DNA of 46,411 nt, taken from NCBI RefSeq assembly GCF_001428405.1, contig NZ_LMSL01000002.1, forward strand, positions 480,988 to 527,398, in the 5' to 3' direction. A model generated the notes under the pieces. The model saw only the letters and a program-made list of their open reading frames with translations, was not told the origin of the DNA and did no database searches. This DNA comes from Frateuria sp. Soil773 (lineage in GTDB: Bacteria > Pseudomonadota > Gammaproteobacteria > Xanthomonadales > Rhodanobacteraceae). The translations under genes were made by a program, and so were the position numbers. Shown here piece after piece: positions 7,929-17,062 of this stretch (position 1 is the stretch's first letter; the number at the start of each line of letters is the position of its first letter).

Positions 7929-10634
7929 TCAGAACGAGAGATGCGCGTTCAGGTAGTACTGGCGGCCGTTCTCGTAGAACGAGGTCGGGATGACCGAGCT
8001 CTGGTAGTACTTGTAGGTCGGGTTGTTGAGGTTCAGCGCATCCAGGCTGAAGCTCAGCCAGTCGGTGGCCTTGTAGCTGAGCGATGCCGACAGCGTGCCG
8101 AACTTGTCCTGGTAGTACGGGCTGGCGCCGGACAGGCCGATCAGGAACGCCGAGCGGTGGGTGTAGCTCACCCGCGCGCCGAAGGTGTCGTTCTCGAAGT
8201 AGGCGCCCACGTTGTAGGTGTTCTTCGAGGTGCCCAGCAGGTTGTGGCTGCCATCTTCCCAGGTGTGGTCGGTCGAGCCGTCGGCATAGGTGTAGTTGGC
8301 GTTGACGCCGAAGTACTTGCCGATCGGCTGGTCGTACGCCAGCTCCACGCCGGTGACCTTGGCGTCGGCGTTGATCGGCATCGAGACCCGGTACGTCTCC
8401 AGCTGGTGGCTGAGCTCGCTGAACAACTGCTGGTCCACGGTGCCGTAGGCGACGTAGTCCTTCAGGTTCATCGAATAGGCGGTGGCCGACAGCAGGCCGC
8501 GCGGCATGAAGTACCACTCGATGCCGGCATCGAAGTTGGTGGACAGCACCGGCTTCAGGTTCGGGTTGCCGGCGGCGCCGGTCTTGTTCAGATCCGAGCC
8601 CGAGGCGGACTGGCCCAGCGCGGAGTAGTCCGGCAGGGTCTGGGTCTGCGAGGCGGCGAAGCGGAACACCAGGTTCTCGGCCATGTTGAACTTGAGGTTC
8701 GCGCTCGGCAGCACGCGGTGGATCTTGTTGTTGGTGTGCAGGCGGACCCATTGGCCGAACAGGCTGCTCACGTCGGCGTCGGCCACATTGCTGACGGCGC
8801 GGTAGCTGTCGATGTCCTGGTCGATGCCGACGTAGCGCAGGCCGACGTTGCCGCTCCAGTTCTCGCCCTCGAAGTTGGCCTGGAAGTAGGCCGCGAAGTT
8901 CTTCTCGTTCACCGAGAACTCGCCGCCGTAGTTGTGGCGGCCGGTGGGGCCGTCGTTGTTGGACAGCCAGGTGGAGTTGGCCATGATGGCGCCCTTCAGC
9001 GCGCCCGGGGTGAAGTACCACAGGTCGCGCGGGAAGGTGCCGCCGATGCCGCCGGCGAAGTCGCCCGGGTAGTTGGCGGTGGCGCCGTTCTGCAGCGCGG
9101 GCCAGATGTTGCCCGGGGTGGCGCCTTCCGGCGACTGCGCGCGGCGCTCGTGCTTGGCGTAGCGCACGCCGTAGTTGAACGAATTCAGCACGCCGGTGTT
9201 GAAGTACTGGGTGAAGTCGGCCGTGCCCCAGTTCTCCTTGTCGGTGGCCTTGACCTGCTGGTTGCCCCAGGTGCCGAAGTTGCCGAAGCCGGCCGGGCTG
9301 ATGTCGCCGTTCGTGCTCCAGTCGACGGGCGCGCTGTTGCCGTGCGTGGTCCAGCTCGCGCCGCCGCCGTTGCTTCCGGTCACCTCGGCGATGAACTGGC
9401 GCGGCGTCTCGCCCACGCCCTTGGTGGTGCCGGCCTGGAACTTCGCCGACAGGCTGTCCGACGCCTGCCAGTCCGCATCCAGGGTGTAGTAGCGCGTCTT
9501 CGACTTGGCTTCGCGGTAGATCATGTCGTACACGACGTAGTTCGTACCCGGCACGCCCGCGTAGTTGGCATGGGTCAGCACGCCGTTCTCGACCTTGTAG
9601 CCGGGCTCGGGGGCCTGGCTGGCGCCGAAGCTGTTGCCGAACAGCATGAAGTTGCGGTTGTAGTTGTTGGCGTCCATGTCCGAGCGGAAGGCGCTCAGGC
9701 CCAGCGTCAGGTCGTTGTTCGGCTTGAACTGGGCTTCGAGCAGGCCGCCCTTGCGGTCGCGGGTCTGCTCGAACAGGGTGGAGCCCAGCAGGCCGGGAAT
9801 GGCCACGCCGACCAGGTCCGGATTCGTCGAGGCGACGCCATCGGTAGGCTTGATCGTGTAGAAGCCGCCCGGGATCTCCTGGGCCTCGCGGCGCAGGTGG
9901 CGCTTCTGCTTGAACACCTGCAGCATCACGCCGAAGGTGCTGTCGGCGTTCTTGTAGTTGAACAGGCCCGACAACTGCGGGTCCGTCTTGTCCGCCAGGG
10001 TGGAGTTGACCGCGCCGACGCTGAGGTTGGTGGTGAACTGCTTCTCGAAGTCGAGCGGCTTGCGCGTGATGATGTTGATGTTGCCGGTGGTGCCGCCGTC
10101 GGGCAGGCGGGCCTCGGACGACTTCTGCACTTCCACGCGGCTGACCAGTTCGGACGGCAGCAGGGTGTAGCTCACGCTGCGGCCCATGTTGCCGCCCTGG
10201 CTGAGCACGAACCAGTCGGCCGTGCCGACGCTGTGGCCGTCGATCAGGGTCTGCGTGAGGCTGGGGCTGGTGCCGCGCAGGCTGACGCGGTCGGCTTCGT
10301 CGAAGCCGCCTTCGTCGGCGCTGGACGAGCTGATGTTGACGCCCGGCAGGCGCTGCAGGGTGTCGGCCACGTTGTGGGCCGGCAGCTTGCCGACGTCCTC
10401 GGCGGTCACCACTTCGATGTTGGCGTTGGCGTCGCGCTTGATGTCGAGCGACTTCTCCACCGACCCGCGGATGCCGGTCACGGTGACGGTGGACAGGCTC
10501 TTCACGTCCTTCTTGTTCGAAGCGGCGCTCTGGGTCGTGTCCTGGTTCTGCGTGCTGTCCTGCGCATATGCGCCTACGGACAGGCACAAGCCGGCGACGA
10601 TGCTCGCGGCCAACAACGTTTTGCGGTGTGACAT
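7929..10634 (-). CDS. TonB-dependent receptor, probable chito-oligosaccharide/GlcNAc uptake
   Basis: 901 residues. The ATG at 10634 has GGGGAGGA upstream and starts a clean signal peptide (MSHRKTLLAASIVAGLC, cleavage after AYA); an upstream in-frame start at 10736 would run into the kinase gene. A plug domain follows (SVEKSLDIKRDANANIEVV, GKLPAHNVADTLQRLPGVNI, DGGTTGNINIITRKP), then a long beta-barrel ending in Phe, typical of BamA-folded outer-membrane proteins. It belongs to the xanthomonad-type sugar receptors that import oligosaccharides across the outer membrane using TonB energy. Its place between a GlcNAc kinase and GH20 genes implies chitin-derived sugars as substrate. A carbohydrate-specific assignment is inferred from context. 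Confidence 0.92.
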   Translation of the reverse strand: MSHRKTLLAASIVAGLCLSVGAYAQDSTQNQDTTQSAASNKKDVKSLSTVTVTGIRGSVEKSLDIKRDANANIEVVTAEDVGKLPAHNVADTLQRLPGVNISSSSADEGGFDEADRVSLRGTSPSLTQTLIDGHSVGTADWFVLSQGGNMGRSVSYTLLPSELVSRVEVQKSSEARLPDGGTTGNINIITRKPLDFEKQFTTNLSVGAVNSTLADKTDPQLSGLFNYKNADSTFGVMLQVFKQKRHLRREAQEIPGGFYTIKPTDGVASTNPDLVGVAIPGLLGSTLFEQTRDRKGGLLEAQFKPNNDLTLGLSAFRSDMDANNYNRNFMLFGNSFGASQAPEPGYKVENGVLTHANYAGVPGTNYVVYDMIYREAKSKTRYYTLDADWQASDSLSAKFQAGTTKGVGETPRQFIAEVTGSNGGGASWTTHGNSAPVDWSTNGDISPAGFGNFGTWGNQQVKATDKENWGTADFTQYFNTGVLNSFNYGVRYAKHERRAQSPEGATPGNIWPALQNGATANYPGDFAGGIGGTFPRDLWYFTPGALKGAIMANSTWLSNNDGPTGRHNYGGEFSVNEKNFAAYFQANFEGENWSGNVGLRYVGIDQDIDSYRAVSNVADADVSSLFGQWVRLHTNNKIHRVLPSANLKFNMAENLVFRFAASQTQTLPDYSALGQSASGSDLNKTGAAGNPNLKPVLSTNFDAGIEWYFMPRGLLSATAYSMNLKDYVAYGTVDQQLFSELSHQLETYRVSMPINADAKVTGVELAYDQPIGKYFGVNANYTYADGSTDHTWEDGSHNLLGTSKNTYNVGAYFENDTFGARVSYTHRSAFLIGLSGASPYYQDKFGTLSASLSYKATDWLSFSLDALNLNNPTYKYYQSSVIPTSFYENGRQYYLNAHLSF

Positions 10635-10732
10635 GGTCGTCCTCCCCTCAAGATTTCCAGCGCCGTGCGATGGCTGGGGCGCTGCCTGGTTGTATGGGCT
10701 CGCGCCCGGTCGATTGCAGTTGTCGGTCAAAC

Positions 10733-11767
10733 TCATCCGGACCCGGCACGGCCGGCGATCGCCATGCTTGCCGCGCCGATCACGCCGTGCTGGCCGTGCT
10801 CCATCAGTCGTACGGGTACCTGTTGCAGGAACGGGCGCATCACGCCCTTGTTGAAGAAACGCTCGCGGAACCGGCTGGCCGGCAGCAGTTGGCGAATCTG
10901 CGGCAGGATGCCGCCGGCGAGGAACACCCCGCCGCTGGCGCCGTACAGCAGCACCAGGTCGCCGACGAAGCTGCCGAGCAGGGCACAGAACACGTCCAGC
11001 GCCTCGACCGCGGCGGCATCGCTGCGCTCCAGCGCGTGCCGGGTCACCCCGGTCGGCTGGTCCAGCGTCGCCGGCGAGCCCTGCAGCTCGCTGATCGCGC
11101 GGTACAGGTTGAGCAGGCCGGGGCCGGACAGCGCGTGCTCGACCGACACGTGCGGGCGCTCGCGCGCGAGCACGCGCAGGATCTCGATCTCGCGCTCGGT
11201 ACCGGGCGCCAGCGCGATCTGCCCGGCCTCAGTGGCAAGCACCGTGGCGTGCGGCGACCCGGGCAGCAGCACGGCCGAACCCAGGCCGGTGCCCGGCCCC
11301 ATCACCAGCACCGGGCCGTTCGCGCGCGGCGCGCTGTTCTCGATGACCGGCAGCGTGTCGGACTCGGCGAGGAACTGCGTGGCATAGGCCACCGCCTCGA
11401 AGTCGTTGACCACCGCCAGTTGCGTCAGCCCAAGGCTGTCGCGGACGTCGCGGATCGATACCGGCCAGGGCAGGTTGCCGTTGACGATGGCGTCGTCGAG
11501 CACGTAGCCGGCGCTGGCCACCGCGCAGCGGTCGATGTGGAAGGAACGGTCCAGGTAGGCCACGAAGTGCTGCAGCACCGCGGTCAGGCTCGGCCACTCG
11601 GCGCAGGCGTAGCGCTCGTAGCGCAGCACGCTGACCGGGCCGGCGGCGCCGGCCGGCTGGCTGACCAGCCCGACGCGCACGTGCGTGCCGCCGACATCCG
11701 CGGCCAGCAGGACCTGGTCCTGCGCCACGCTGCGCACCGCATTCCTGTGCTTGACGATCTCGCCCAC
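10733..11767 (-). CDS. ROK/glucokinase-type sugar kinase, probable GlcNAc kinase (NagK-II-like)
   Basis: 344 residues of the bacterial glucokinase (Glk) fold. Visible features are the phosphate-binding LLAADVGGTHVRVGLV near the N terminus, LAVVNDFEAVAYA with the catalytic Asp, MGPGTGLGSAVLLPG, and the adenosine-site GGVFLAGGILPQI near the C terminus. It phosphorylates a hexose, here most likely GlcNAc taken up by NagP, giving GlcNAc-6-P for NagA. It is the first gene of the leftward unit and lies 98 bp before the receptor gene. A -35/-10 pair with an overlapping palindrome is found about 60-90 bp upstream (11827-11855). Xanthomonas GlcNAc loci carry such kinases; glucose as substrate cannot be ruled out. 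Confidence 0.85.
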   Translation of the reverse strand: MGEIVKHRNAVRSVAQDQVLLAADVGGTHVRVGLVSQPAGAAGPVSVLRYERYACAEWPSLTAVLQHFVAYLDRSFHIDRCAVASAGYVLDDAIVNGNLPWPVSIRDVRDSLGLTQLAVVNDFEAVAYATQFLAESDTLPVIENSAPRANGPVLVMGPGTGLGSAVLLPGSPHATVLATEAGQIALAPGTEREIEILRVLARERPHVSVEHALSGPGLLNLYRAISELQGSPATLDQPTGVTRHALERSDAAAVEALDVFCALLGSFVGDLVLLYGASGGVFLAGGILPQIRQLLPASRFRERFFNKGVMRPFLQQVPVRLMEHGQHGVIGAASMAIAGRAGSG

Positions 11768-11826
11768 GCGTTCCTCCCCGAAACCGGGAGGTCACGCCCC
11801 TGCAACATGGCCTCCGATGCGGCCGG

Positions 11827-11855
11827 AGTCTGGTCACGCATGACAACGTTGTCAA
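11827..11855 (-). promoter_or_regulatory. Leftward nag promoter with overlapping operator
   Basis: On the minus strand TTGACA (11850-11855) and CAGACT (11827-11832) are 17 bases apart. The -35 box lies inside the perfect 14-bp palindrome TGACAACGTTGTCA (11841-11854), so a bound LacI-type repressor would block RNA polymerase. The likely regulator is the LacI-family protein encoded at 13571. Confidence 0.65.
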
Positions 11856-12083
11856 CGGGTCAAAAGTCCTAGTCGCCGGGTCGCCGTAGCGCACCGCAGC
11901 ATCCGCCGGCGAATCCGCCGCCTGCGCGCGGCGCGCATTCCGCCCGGATGCCGTAAGACGGCGGGCGTCAAGCCAACGAAAGGTCGTCCGAGACGCCTTT
12001 CTGCGATGCAACATCGATTTCCCCGGGCGTTTCCCCGAGGCTGTCGCGCGCGCGGTCCGGGGCGCCACGGGCGCGGGTCGAAA

Positions 12084-12113
12084 TTGACAACGTTATGCCT
12101 TGCGTCCCATAAA
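12084..12113 (+). promoter_or_regulatory. Rightward nag promoter with overlapping operator
   Basis: TTGACA (12084-12089) and CATAAA (12108-12113) are 18 bases apart. The -35 box is part of TGACAACGTTATGC (12085-12098), which matches the perfect palindrome at 11841 in its left ten bases. The predicted transcript start is about 64 bases before the nagP ATG. Confidence 0.6.
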
Positions 12114-12183
12114 GCCAGCGGGGAGCGTGCCGGCGCACGCGGCTACATTCGTTACATCCATCCAAGCGGGGACCCACAAGCTC

Positions 12184-13479
12184 ATGTCGTCCACCACCAT
12201 CACGCCAGCGGCGGGCCAGGCCCAGCGCTCCACCCTCGGGCCGGTGATCATCATCGGCGTGCTGTTCTTCATCTTCGGCTTCGTCACCTGGCTGAACGGG
12301 CCGCTGATCACCTTCGTCAAGCTGGCCTTCGACCTGGACGACGTCAACGCGTTCCTGGTGCCGATGGCGTTCTACCTGTCGTACTTCTTCCTCGCGCTGC
12401 CGGCGTCGGCGGTGCTGCGCCGCATCGGCATGAAGAAAGGCATGGCGCTGGGCCTGTTCGTGATGGCGATCGGGGCCGCGCTGTTCGGCCAGTTCACCAC
12501 CATGCGGCTTTACCCGGGGTCGCTGACCGGGCTGTTCGTGATCGGCGCCGGCCTGTCGCTGCTGCAGACCGCGTCCAACCCGTACATCAGCATCCTCGGC
12601 CCGATCGAGAGCGCGGCGCAGCGGATCGCCTTCATGGGCATCTGCAACAAGCTGGCCGGCGCGCTGGCGCCGCTCGCCTTCGGCGCGCTGGTGCTCAGCG
12701 GCATCGGCCATTTCGCCGACGAGGTCGCGGCGGCGCCGAGCGCCGAGGCGCGCGAGGCGCTGCTGTCCACCTTCGCCGCCAAGGTGCACCTGCCGTACAT
12801 GGCCATGGCCGGTCTGCTGGTGGTGCTGGCCGTGTGGGTCGCGTTCTCCTCGCTGCCGGAGATCAAGCCGGCGGCGGCCAACGACGAGCATTCGATCGGC
12901 CATGCGCAGGGCAGCATCTTCAGCTTCCCGCACCTGTGGCTGGGCGCGCTGTGCCTGTTCCTCTACGTGGGCGCGGAGGTGATGGCCGGCGACGCGATCG
13001 GCACCTACGGCGCCAGCTTCCACCTGCCGCTGGCATGGACCACGCGCTTCACCACCTTCACCCTGGCGGCGATGCTGCTGGGCTACGTGGCCGGCCTCCT
13101 GCTGATTCCGCGCGTGGTGTCGCAGCAGCGCTATCTGGCGATCTCGGCGGTGCTCGGGGTGCTGTTCACCATCGGCGCCTACCTCACCTCGGGCTTCGTC
13201 TCGGTGGGCTTCGTCGCCGCGCTGGGCTTCGCCAACGCGATGATGTGGCCGGCGATCTTCCCGCTGGCGATCAACGGCCTGGGCCGCCACACCGAGGCCG
13301 GTTCGGCGCTGCTTATCATGGGCATCGCCGGCGGCGCGGTGATCCCGTACGTGTTCGCCCACCTCAAGCAGCACTACGATTTCCAGTTGGTGTTCGCCGC
13401 GCTGATGCTGCCGTGCTACCTGTATATCCTGTACTACGGCCTGCGCGGTCACCGCGTCGGCCTGCACGTTTCCCGATGA
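12184..13479 (+). CDS. nagP: NagP-type MFS sugar transporter (probable GlcNAc permease)
   Basis: 431 residues, about twelve transmembrane helices. The FHS/GluP family hallmarks are present: FFIFGFVTWLNGPLI, FYLSYFFLALPASAVLRRIG with following KKGMALGL, SLLQTASNPYISILGP and GSALLIMGIAGGAVIP. It is a proton-sugar symporter of the inner membrane, and in this context most likely imports GlcNAc released by the GH20 enzyme. The start MSSTTITPAAGQ is chosen because the first helix follows directly and the longer ORF start would sit on the promoter; the ribosome site (GGGGA) is distant, so the start is moderately certain. It heads the rightward unit nagP-nagQ-nagB-II-nagA. Confidence 0.88.
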   Translation: MSSTTITPAAGQAQRSTLGPVIIIGVLFFIFGFVTWLNGPLITFVKLAFDLDDVNAFLVPMAFYLSYFFLALPASAVLRRIGMKKGMALGLFVMAIGAALFGQFTTMRLYPGSLTGLFVIGAGLSLLQTASNPYISILGPIESAAQRIAFMGICNKLAGALAPLAFGALVLSGIGHFADEVAAAPSAEAREALLSTFAAKVHLPYMAMAGLLVVLAVWVAFSSLPEIKPAAANDEHSIGHAQGSIFSFPHLWLGALCLFLYVGAEVMAGDAIGTYGASFHLPLAWTTRFTTFTLAAMLLGYVAGLLLIPRVVSQQRYLAISAVLGVLFTIGAYLTSGFVSVGFVAALGFANAMMWPAIFPLAINGLGRHTEAGSALLIMGIAGGAVIPYVFAHLKQHYDFQLVFAALMLPCYLYILYYGLRGHRVGLHVSR

Positions 13480-13570
13480 CCGGCGATGTCGCGCGCGCCC
13501 CGTGACTACGCTGAAATCTTCACGGCCGGGTGGGCTACGATGCCCGACCGATCCAGCGGAGTATCCGTCG

Positions 13571-14623
13571 TTGCGCCACACCACCATCAAGGATGTCGCC
13601 AAGCGCGCCGGCGTCTCGCTGAAGACCGTGTCGCGCGTGATCAACCAGGAAGCCTCGGTACGCACGGACACCCGCGAGAAAGTGGAACGCGCCATCGAGG
13701 CGCTGGGCTACCGCCCCAACCTGTCGGCGCGCAGCCTGCGCAGCGCGCACTCGTACGCGATCGGGCTGGTCTACGACAACCCCAACGCGCACTACGTGAT
13801 CAGCATGCAGGACGGCGTGCTGTCGGCCTGCCGCGAGCGCGGCTACGGCCTGCAGATCCATCCCTGCGATTCGTCGGTGCCGGAGCTGGCCGACGAGCTG
13901 TGCACGCTGGTCAAGCGCTCGCGCCTGGCCGGGCTGGTGCTGGCGCCGCCGATGTCGGAGCAACCCGAGCTGATCGCCACGCTGAAGGCGCACGACATCG
14001 CCTTCGTGCGGATCATCGCCGCGCGCAAGGACCCGCAGGACGGCTCGCCCTGCGTCTACGTGGACGACCGCGACGCGGCCTACGCGATCACCGAGCACCT
14101 GATCCAGCTCGGCCACAAGCGCATCGGCTTCCTGTGGGGCGAGCCGCACCACCGCTCCAGCCCGGAACGCTACCAGGGCTATGCCGACGCGCTGAAGGAC
14201 TACGGCATCGCGCTGAACAAGAAGCTGGTGCTGCCCGGCCGCTACGCGTTCGACGACGGCTTCCGCGGCGCGCGCAAGCTGCTCGCGCTGAAGGAGCCGC
14301 CCACCGCGATCTTCGGCAGCAACGACGAGATCGCCGCCGGCGTGCTGGCCGCGGCGCGCTCGGCCGGCCTGGACGTGCCGTGGGACCTGTCGATCGCCGG
14401 CTTCGAGGACAATCCCTTCTCCAAGCAGGCCTGGCCGGCGCTGACCACCGCCCGCCAGTCGACCAGCGAGATCGGGCGCCACGCCGCGCTGCGCCTGATG
14501 CGCGAACTGCAGCAGCACGACAGGGACGAGCACGCGGCGACCGCCAACGAGGGCTTCGTGCCCGAGCTGGTGGTGCGCGGCTCCACCGCGCCGCCGCGCA
14601 ACGGCGGCCCGCGCAAGGACTGA
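13571..14623 (+). CDS. nagQ: LacI-family transcriptional regulator (NagQ-like)
   Basis: 350 residues from a TTG codon with GGAG nine bases upstream. The N-terminal helix-turn-helix (TTIKDVAKRAGVSLKTVSRV, then R.NLSARSLRS hinge) begins only three residues after this start, as is normal for LacI proteins; a GTG at 13502 would add 23 residues of no domain value. A periplasmic-binding-like effector domain follows (LAGLVLAPPMSE, FGSNDEIAAGVLAA, SIAGFEDNPF). It is expected to repress the nag genes until GlcNAc-6-P or GlcN-6-P accumulates; the palindromes at 11841 and 12085 are the obvious targets. Gene name is by context with Xanthomonas GlcNAc loci; the family call is firm. Confidence 0.88.
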   Translation: MRHTTIKDVAKRAGVSLKTVSRVINQEASVRTDTREKVERAIEALGYRPNLSARSLRSAHSYAIGLVYDNPNAHYVISMQDGVLSACRERGYGLQIHPCDSSVPELADELCTLVKRSRLAGLVLAPPMSEQPELIATLKAHDIAFVRIIAARKDPQDGSPCVYVDDRDAAYAITEHLIQLGHKRIGFLWGEPHHRSSPERYQGYADALKDYGIALNKKLVLPGRYAFDDGFRGARKLLALKEPPTAIFGSNDEIAAGVLAAARSAGLDVPWDLSIAGFEDNPFSKQAWPALTTARQSTSEIGRHAALRLMRELQQHDRDEHAATANEGFVPELVVRGSTAPPRNGGPRKD

Positions 14624-14758
14624 ACCGCGGCGGCGCCGCGCCGCTGCCGCACGCCTCGCACCGTTCCGATCGCGCCTTTGCGGCGCGCGCCCCCGCTCGC
14701 CTCGACGGCGGGCGCGGCGGCCCCCTCTCCTCCATCGTTTCCGCCACCGGATTCCCGC

Positions 14759-15793
14759 ATGAAAGACGCCAGTGACACCCTGATGTACCGCGAGGCGCGC
14801 TCCAGCGCCGAGGTGGTCGAGCGCCAGCTCGCCGCCAACGCCGGCCTGCTCGCCGCGCTCGGCCAGCGCCTGCGCGAGCGGCCGCCGCGCTTCATCGTGA
14901 CCTGCGCGCGCGGCAGTTCCGACCATGCCGCGGCCTACGCCAAGTACGTGTTCGAGACGCGATTGGGGCTGATCACCGCCTCCGCCTCGCCGTCGGTGTC
15001 CTCGATCTACGACGCCGACCTCAAGCTCGACGGCGCGCTGTTCGTGGCGATCTCGCAGTCGGGCAGGAGCCCCGACCTGCTGCGCAGCGCGCAGGCGGCG
15101 AAGGACGCCGGCGCGGAGGTGGTCGCCTTGGTCAACGTGGAGGATTCGCCGCTGGCCGCGCTGGCGGACACGGTGGTCCCGCTGCGCGCCGGTCCGGAAC
15201 ACAGCGTGGCGGCGACCAAGAGCTACCTGGCGACGCTGGCGGCGGTGCTGCAATTGACCGCGCACTGGAGCGGCGACGCCGACCTGCACGCCGCGCTGGC
15301 GCGGCTGCCGGACGACCTGCGGCGCGGCTGGGACGCCGACTGGAGCCCGCTGGTCGAAGGCCTGCGCGACGTGCACAACCTGTTCGTGGTCGGCCGCGGC
15401 TTCGGCCTCGGCGGCGCGCTGGAGGCGGCGCTGAAGTTCAAGGAAACCTGCGGCCTGCACGCCGAGGCGTTCAGCGCCGCCGAGGTGAAGCACGGCCCGA
15501 TGGCGCTGGTCGGCGCCGGCTTCCCGGTGCTGTTCCTCGCCCAGGACGACGACACGCTGCAGAGCACGCTGGCGGTGGCCGCCGAATTCCGCGGGCGCGG
15601 CGCGCGCGTGTGGGTCGCCGCGCCCGGCGCCGAGGGCCCGGACATGCTGCCGCTGGCGGTCGGGCTGGCGCCGATCGCGACCCCGCTGCTGGCGCTGCAG
15701 AGTTTCTACCGCGCCGCGAGTACGCTGGCGCTGGCGCGCGGCTACGACCCGGACGTGCCGCCGCACCTGCGCAAGGTGACGGAGACGATGTGA
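14759..15793 (+). CDS. nagB-II: NagB-II: SIS-domain glucosamine-6-phosphate deaminase
   Basis: 344 residues with two SIS (sugar isomerase) domains and no glutaminase domain. First domain motifs are CARGSSDHAAAYAKYVFE and AISQSGRSPDLLRS; the central SVAATKSYLATL and the second-domain GRGFGLGGALEAALKFKETC and SAAEVKHGPMALV match the isomerase half of GlmS. Such stand-alone proteins act as NagB-II, converting GlcN-6-P to fructose-6-P and ammonia, replacing classical NagB. It starts at ATG 14759 (MKDASDTLMYREARSS) and its TGA overlaps the ATG of nagA by one base, so the two are coupled. The 135 bp after the regulator gene contain no clear promoter. Confidence 0.9.
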   Translation: MKDASDTLMYREARSSAEVVERQLAANAGLLAALGQRLRERPPRFIVTCARGSSDHAAAYAKYVFETRLGLITASASPSVSSIYDADLKLDGALFVAISQSGRSPDLLRSAQAAKDAGAEVVALVNVEDSPLAALADTVVPLRAGPEHSVAATKSYLATLAAVLQLTAHWSGDADLHAALARLPDDLRRGWDADWSPLVEGLRDVHNLFVVGRGFGLGGALEAALKFKETCGLHAEAFSAAEVKHGPMALVGAGFPVLFLAQDDDTLQSTLAVAAEFRGRGARVWVAAPGAEGPDMLPLAVGLAPIATPLLALQSFYRAASTLALARGYDPDVPPHLRKVTETM

Positions 15794-16956
15794 TGAACCA
15801 GCACGAACCCCTGCTCGCCCTGGTCAATGGCCGCGTGCTGTCCGACGACGGCCTGCATGCGGATCGCGCGGTGCTGGTACAGGGCTCGCGCATCGTCGCG
15901 CTGGTCGATGCCGGCGATGCGCGCCTCGCCGATGCCCGGGCGCACGACCTGCACGGCCACCTGTTGCTGCCCGGCTTCATCGACGTGCAGGTCAACGGCG
16001 GCGGCGGCCTGCTGTTCAACGACGCGCCCACGGTGGAGACGATCCGCGGCATCGCCGCCGCGCACCGCCGTTTCGGCACCACCGGCTTCCTGCCGACCCT
16101 GATCACCGACACCGCCGAAGCGATGCACGCCGCGCTGGCCGCGGTCGACGAGGCGATCGAGCAGGGCGTGCCCGGCGTGCTCGGCATCCACCTCGAAGGC
16201 CCGTTCCTGGCGCCCGCGCGCAAGGGCATCCACAACGTCGACCTGTTCCGCCTGCCCGAGGTCGACGACCTGATCGCGCTGGGCGCGCGCCACCGCGGCG
16301 CGGTGATGCTGACGCTGGCGCCGGAACGGGTGGCGCCGGAAATCATCCGCCAGCTCGGCCAGGCCGGGGTGATCGTGGTCGCCGGACACACCGCGGCCGA
16401 CTACGACACCGTCCGCCGCGCGCTCGACGCCGGCCTGCGTGGCTTCACCCACCTGTACAACGCGATGACCCCGCTGGGCAGCCGCGAGCCCGGCGTGGTC
16501 GGCGCGGCGCTGGACGACCCCCATAGCTGGTGCGGCCTGATCGTCGACGGCCACCACGTGCACCCGGCCAGCCTGCGCGTGGCGATCGCGGCGAAGGCGC
16601 GCGGCAAGTGCGTGCTGGTCACCGACGCGATGCCGCCGGTCGGCGCCGACCGGCCCGACTACAAGATCAACGGCCAGACCATCGTCGCCCGCGACGGCAT
16701 CTGCCAGAACGAGGCCGGCACCCTGGCCGGCTCGGCGCTGGACATGGCCGGCGCCGTGCGCAACGCCGTGCAGTTGCTCGGCCTGCCGCTGGAGGAAGCC
16801 TCGCGGATGGCCAGCGCCTACCCGGCCGCGTGGCTCGGCCTGGAGCGCAGCCACGGCCGCATCGCCCCCGGCCAGCGCGCCGACTTCGCGGTGCTCGACG
16901 ATGCGCTGGTGGTGCGGCAGAGCTGGATCGGCGGCGTGCCCTACGGCGTGGACTGA
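15793..16956 (+). CDS. nagA: N-acetylglucosamine-6-phosphate deacetylase
   Basis: 387 residues of the amidohydrolase fold. Visible elements are the small beta domain at the N terminus, PGFIDVQVNGGGG, GIHLEGPFLAPARKGIHN (metal/substrate site), VAGHTAAD, GFTHLYNAMTPL, VDGHHVHP and the catalytic Asp in LVTDAMPPVG. It removes the acetyl group from GlcNAc-6-P in the cytoplasm, feeding NagB-II. It overlaps nagB-II by one base (TGATG) and is the last gene of the rightward unit. Length is normal for NagA. Confidence 0.95.
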   Translation: MNQHEPLLALVNGRVLSDDGLHADRAVLVQGSRIVALVDAGDARLADARAHDLHGHLLLPGFIDVQVNGGGGLLFNDAPTVETIRGIAAAHRRFGTTGFLPTLITDTAEAMHAALAAVDEAIEQGVPGVLGIHLEGPFLAPARKGIHNVDLFRLPEVDDLIALGARHRGAVMLTLAPERVAPEIIRQLGQAGVIVVAGHTAADYDTVRRALDAGLRGFTHLYNAMTPLGSREPGVVGAALDDPHSWCGLIVDGHHVHPASLRVAIAAKARGKCVLVTDAMPPVGADRPDYKINGQTIVARDGICQNEAGTLAGSALDMAGAVRNAVQLLGLPLEEASRMASAYPAAWLGLERSHGRIAPGQRADFAVLDDALVVRQSWIGGVPYGVD

Positions 16957-17062
16957 TGCCCGGCGGCGGCCGCGCCATCTGCCCGGCCGTCGATGCTCCT
17001 GCGGGTAACCCGGCTTCGCCTGGCCGCCGCGGCCCTACGGCACGCGGCGGCAACCCTCTTGC

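Larger units (their letters stand above)
11768..12183. other. Divergent control region of the nag locus
   Basis: About 415 bases between the leftward kinase gene and the rightward transporter gene. It contains two related operator-like palindromes, each overlapping a TTGACA -35 box and directed outward (listed separately). The centre (11860-12080) is GC-rich with no recognisable gene. Confidence 0.6.

Noticed and set aside
5473-10587. A 1704-codon open frame covering the hexosaminidase and most of the receptor region
   Set aside because: Only the part up to 7794 has a signal peptide, ribosome site and GH20 domains. The rest is an Arg/Gln-rich shadow of the receptor gene caused by high GC.
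15610-15792. Upstream extension of nagA
   Set aside because: The extension lies within nagB-II in another frame; the ATG at 15793 overlaps the nagB-II stop, and the NagA domain begins just after it.
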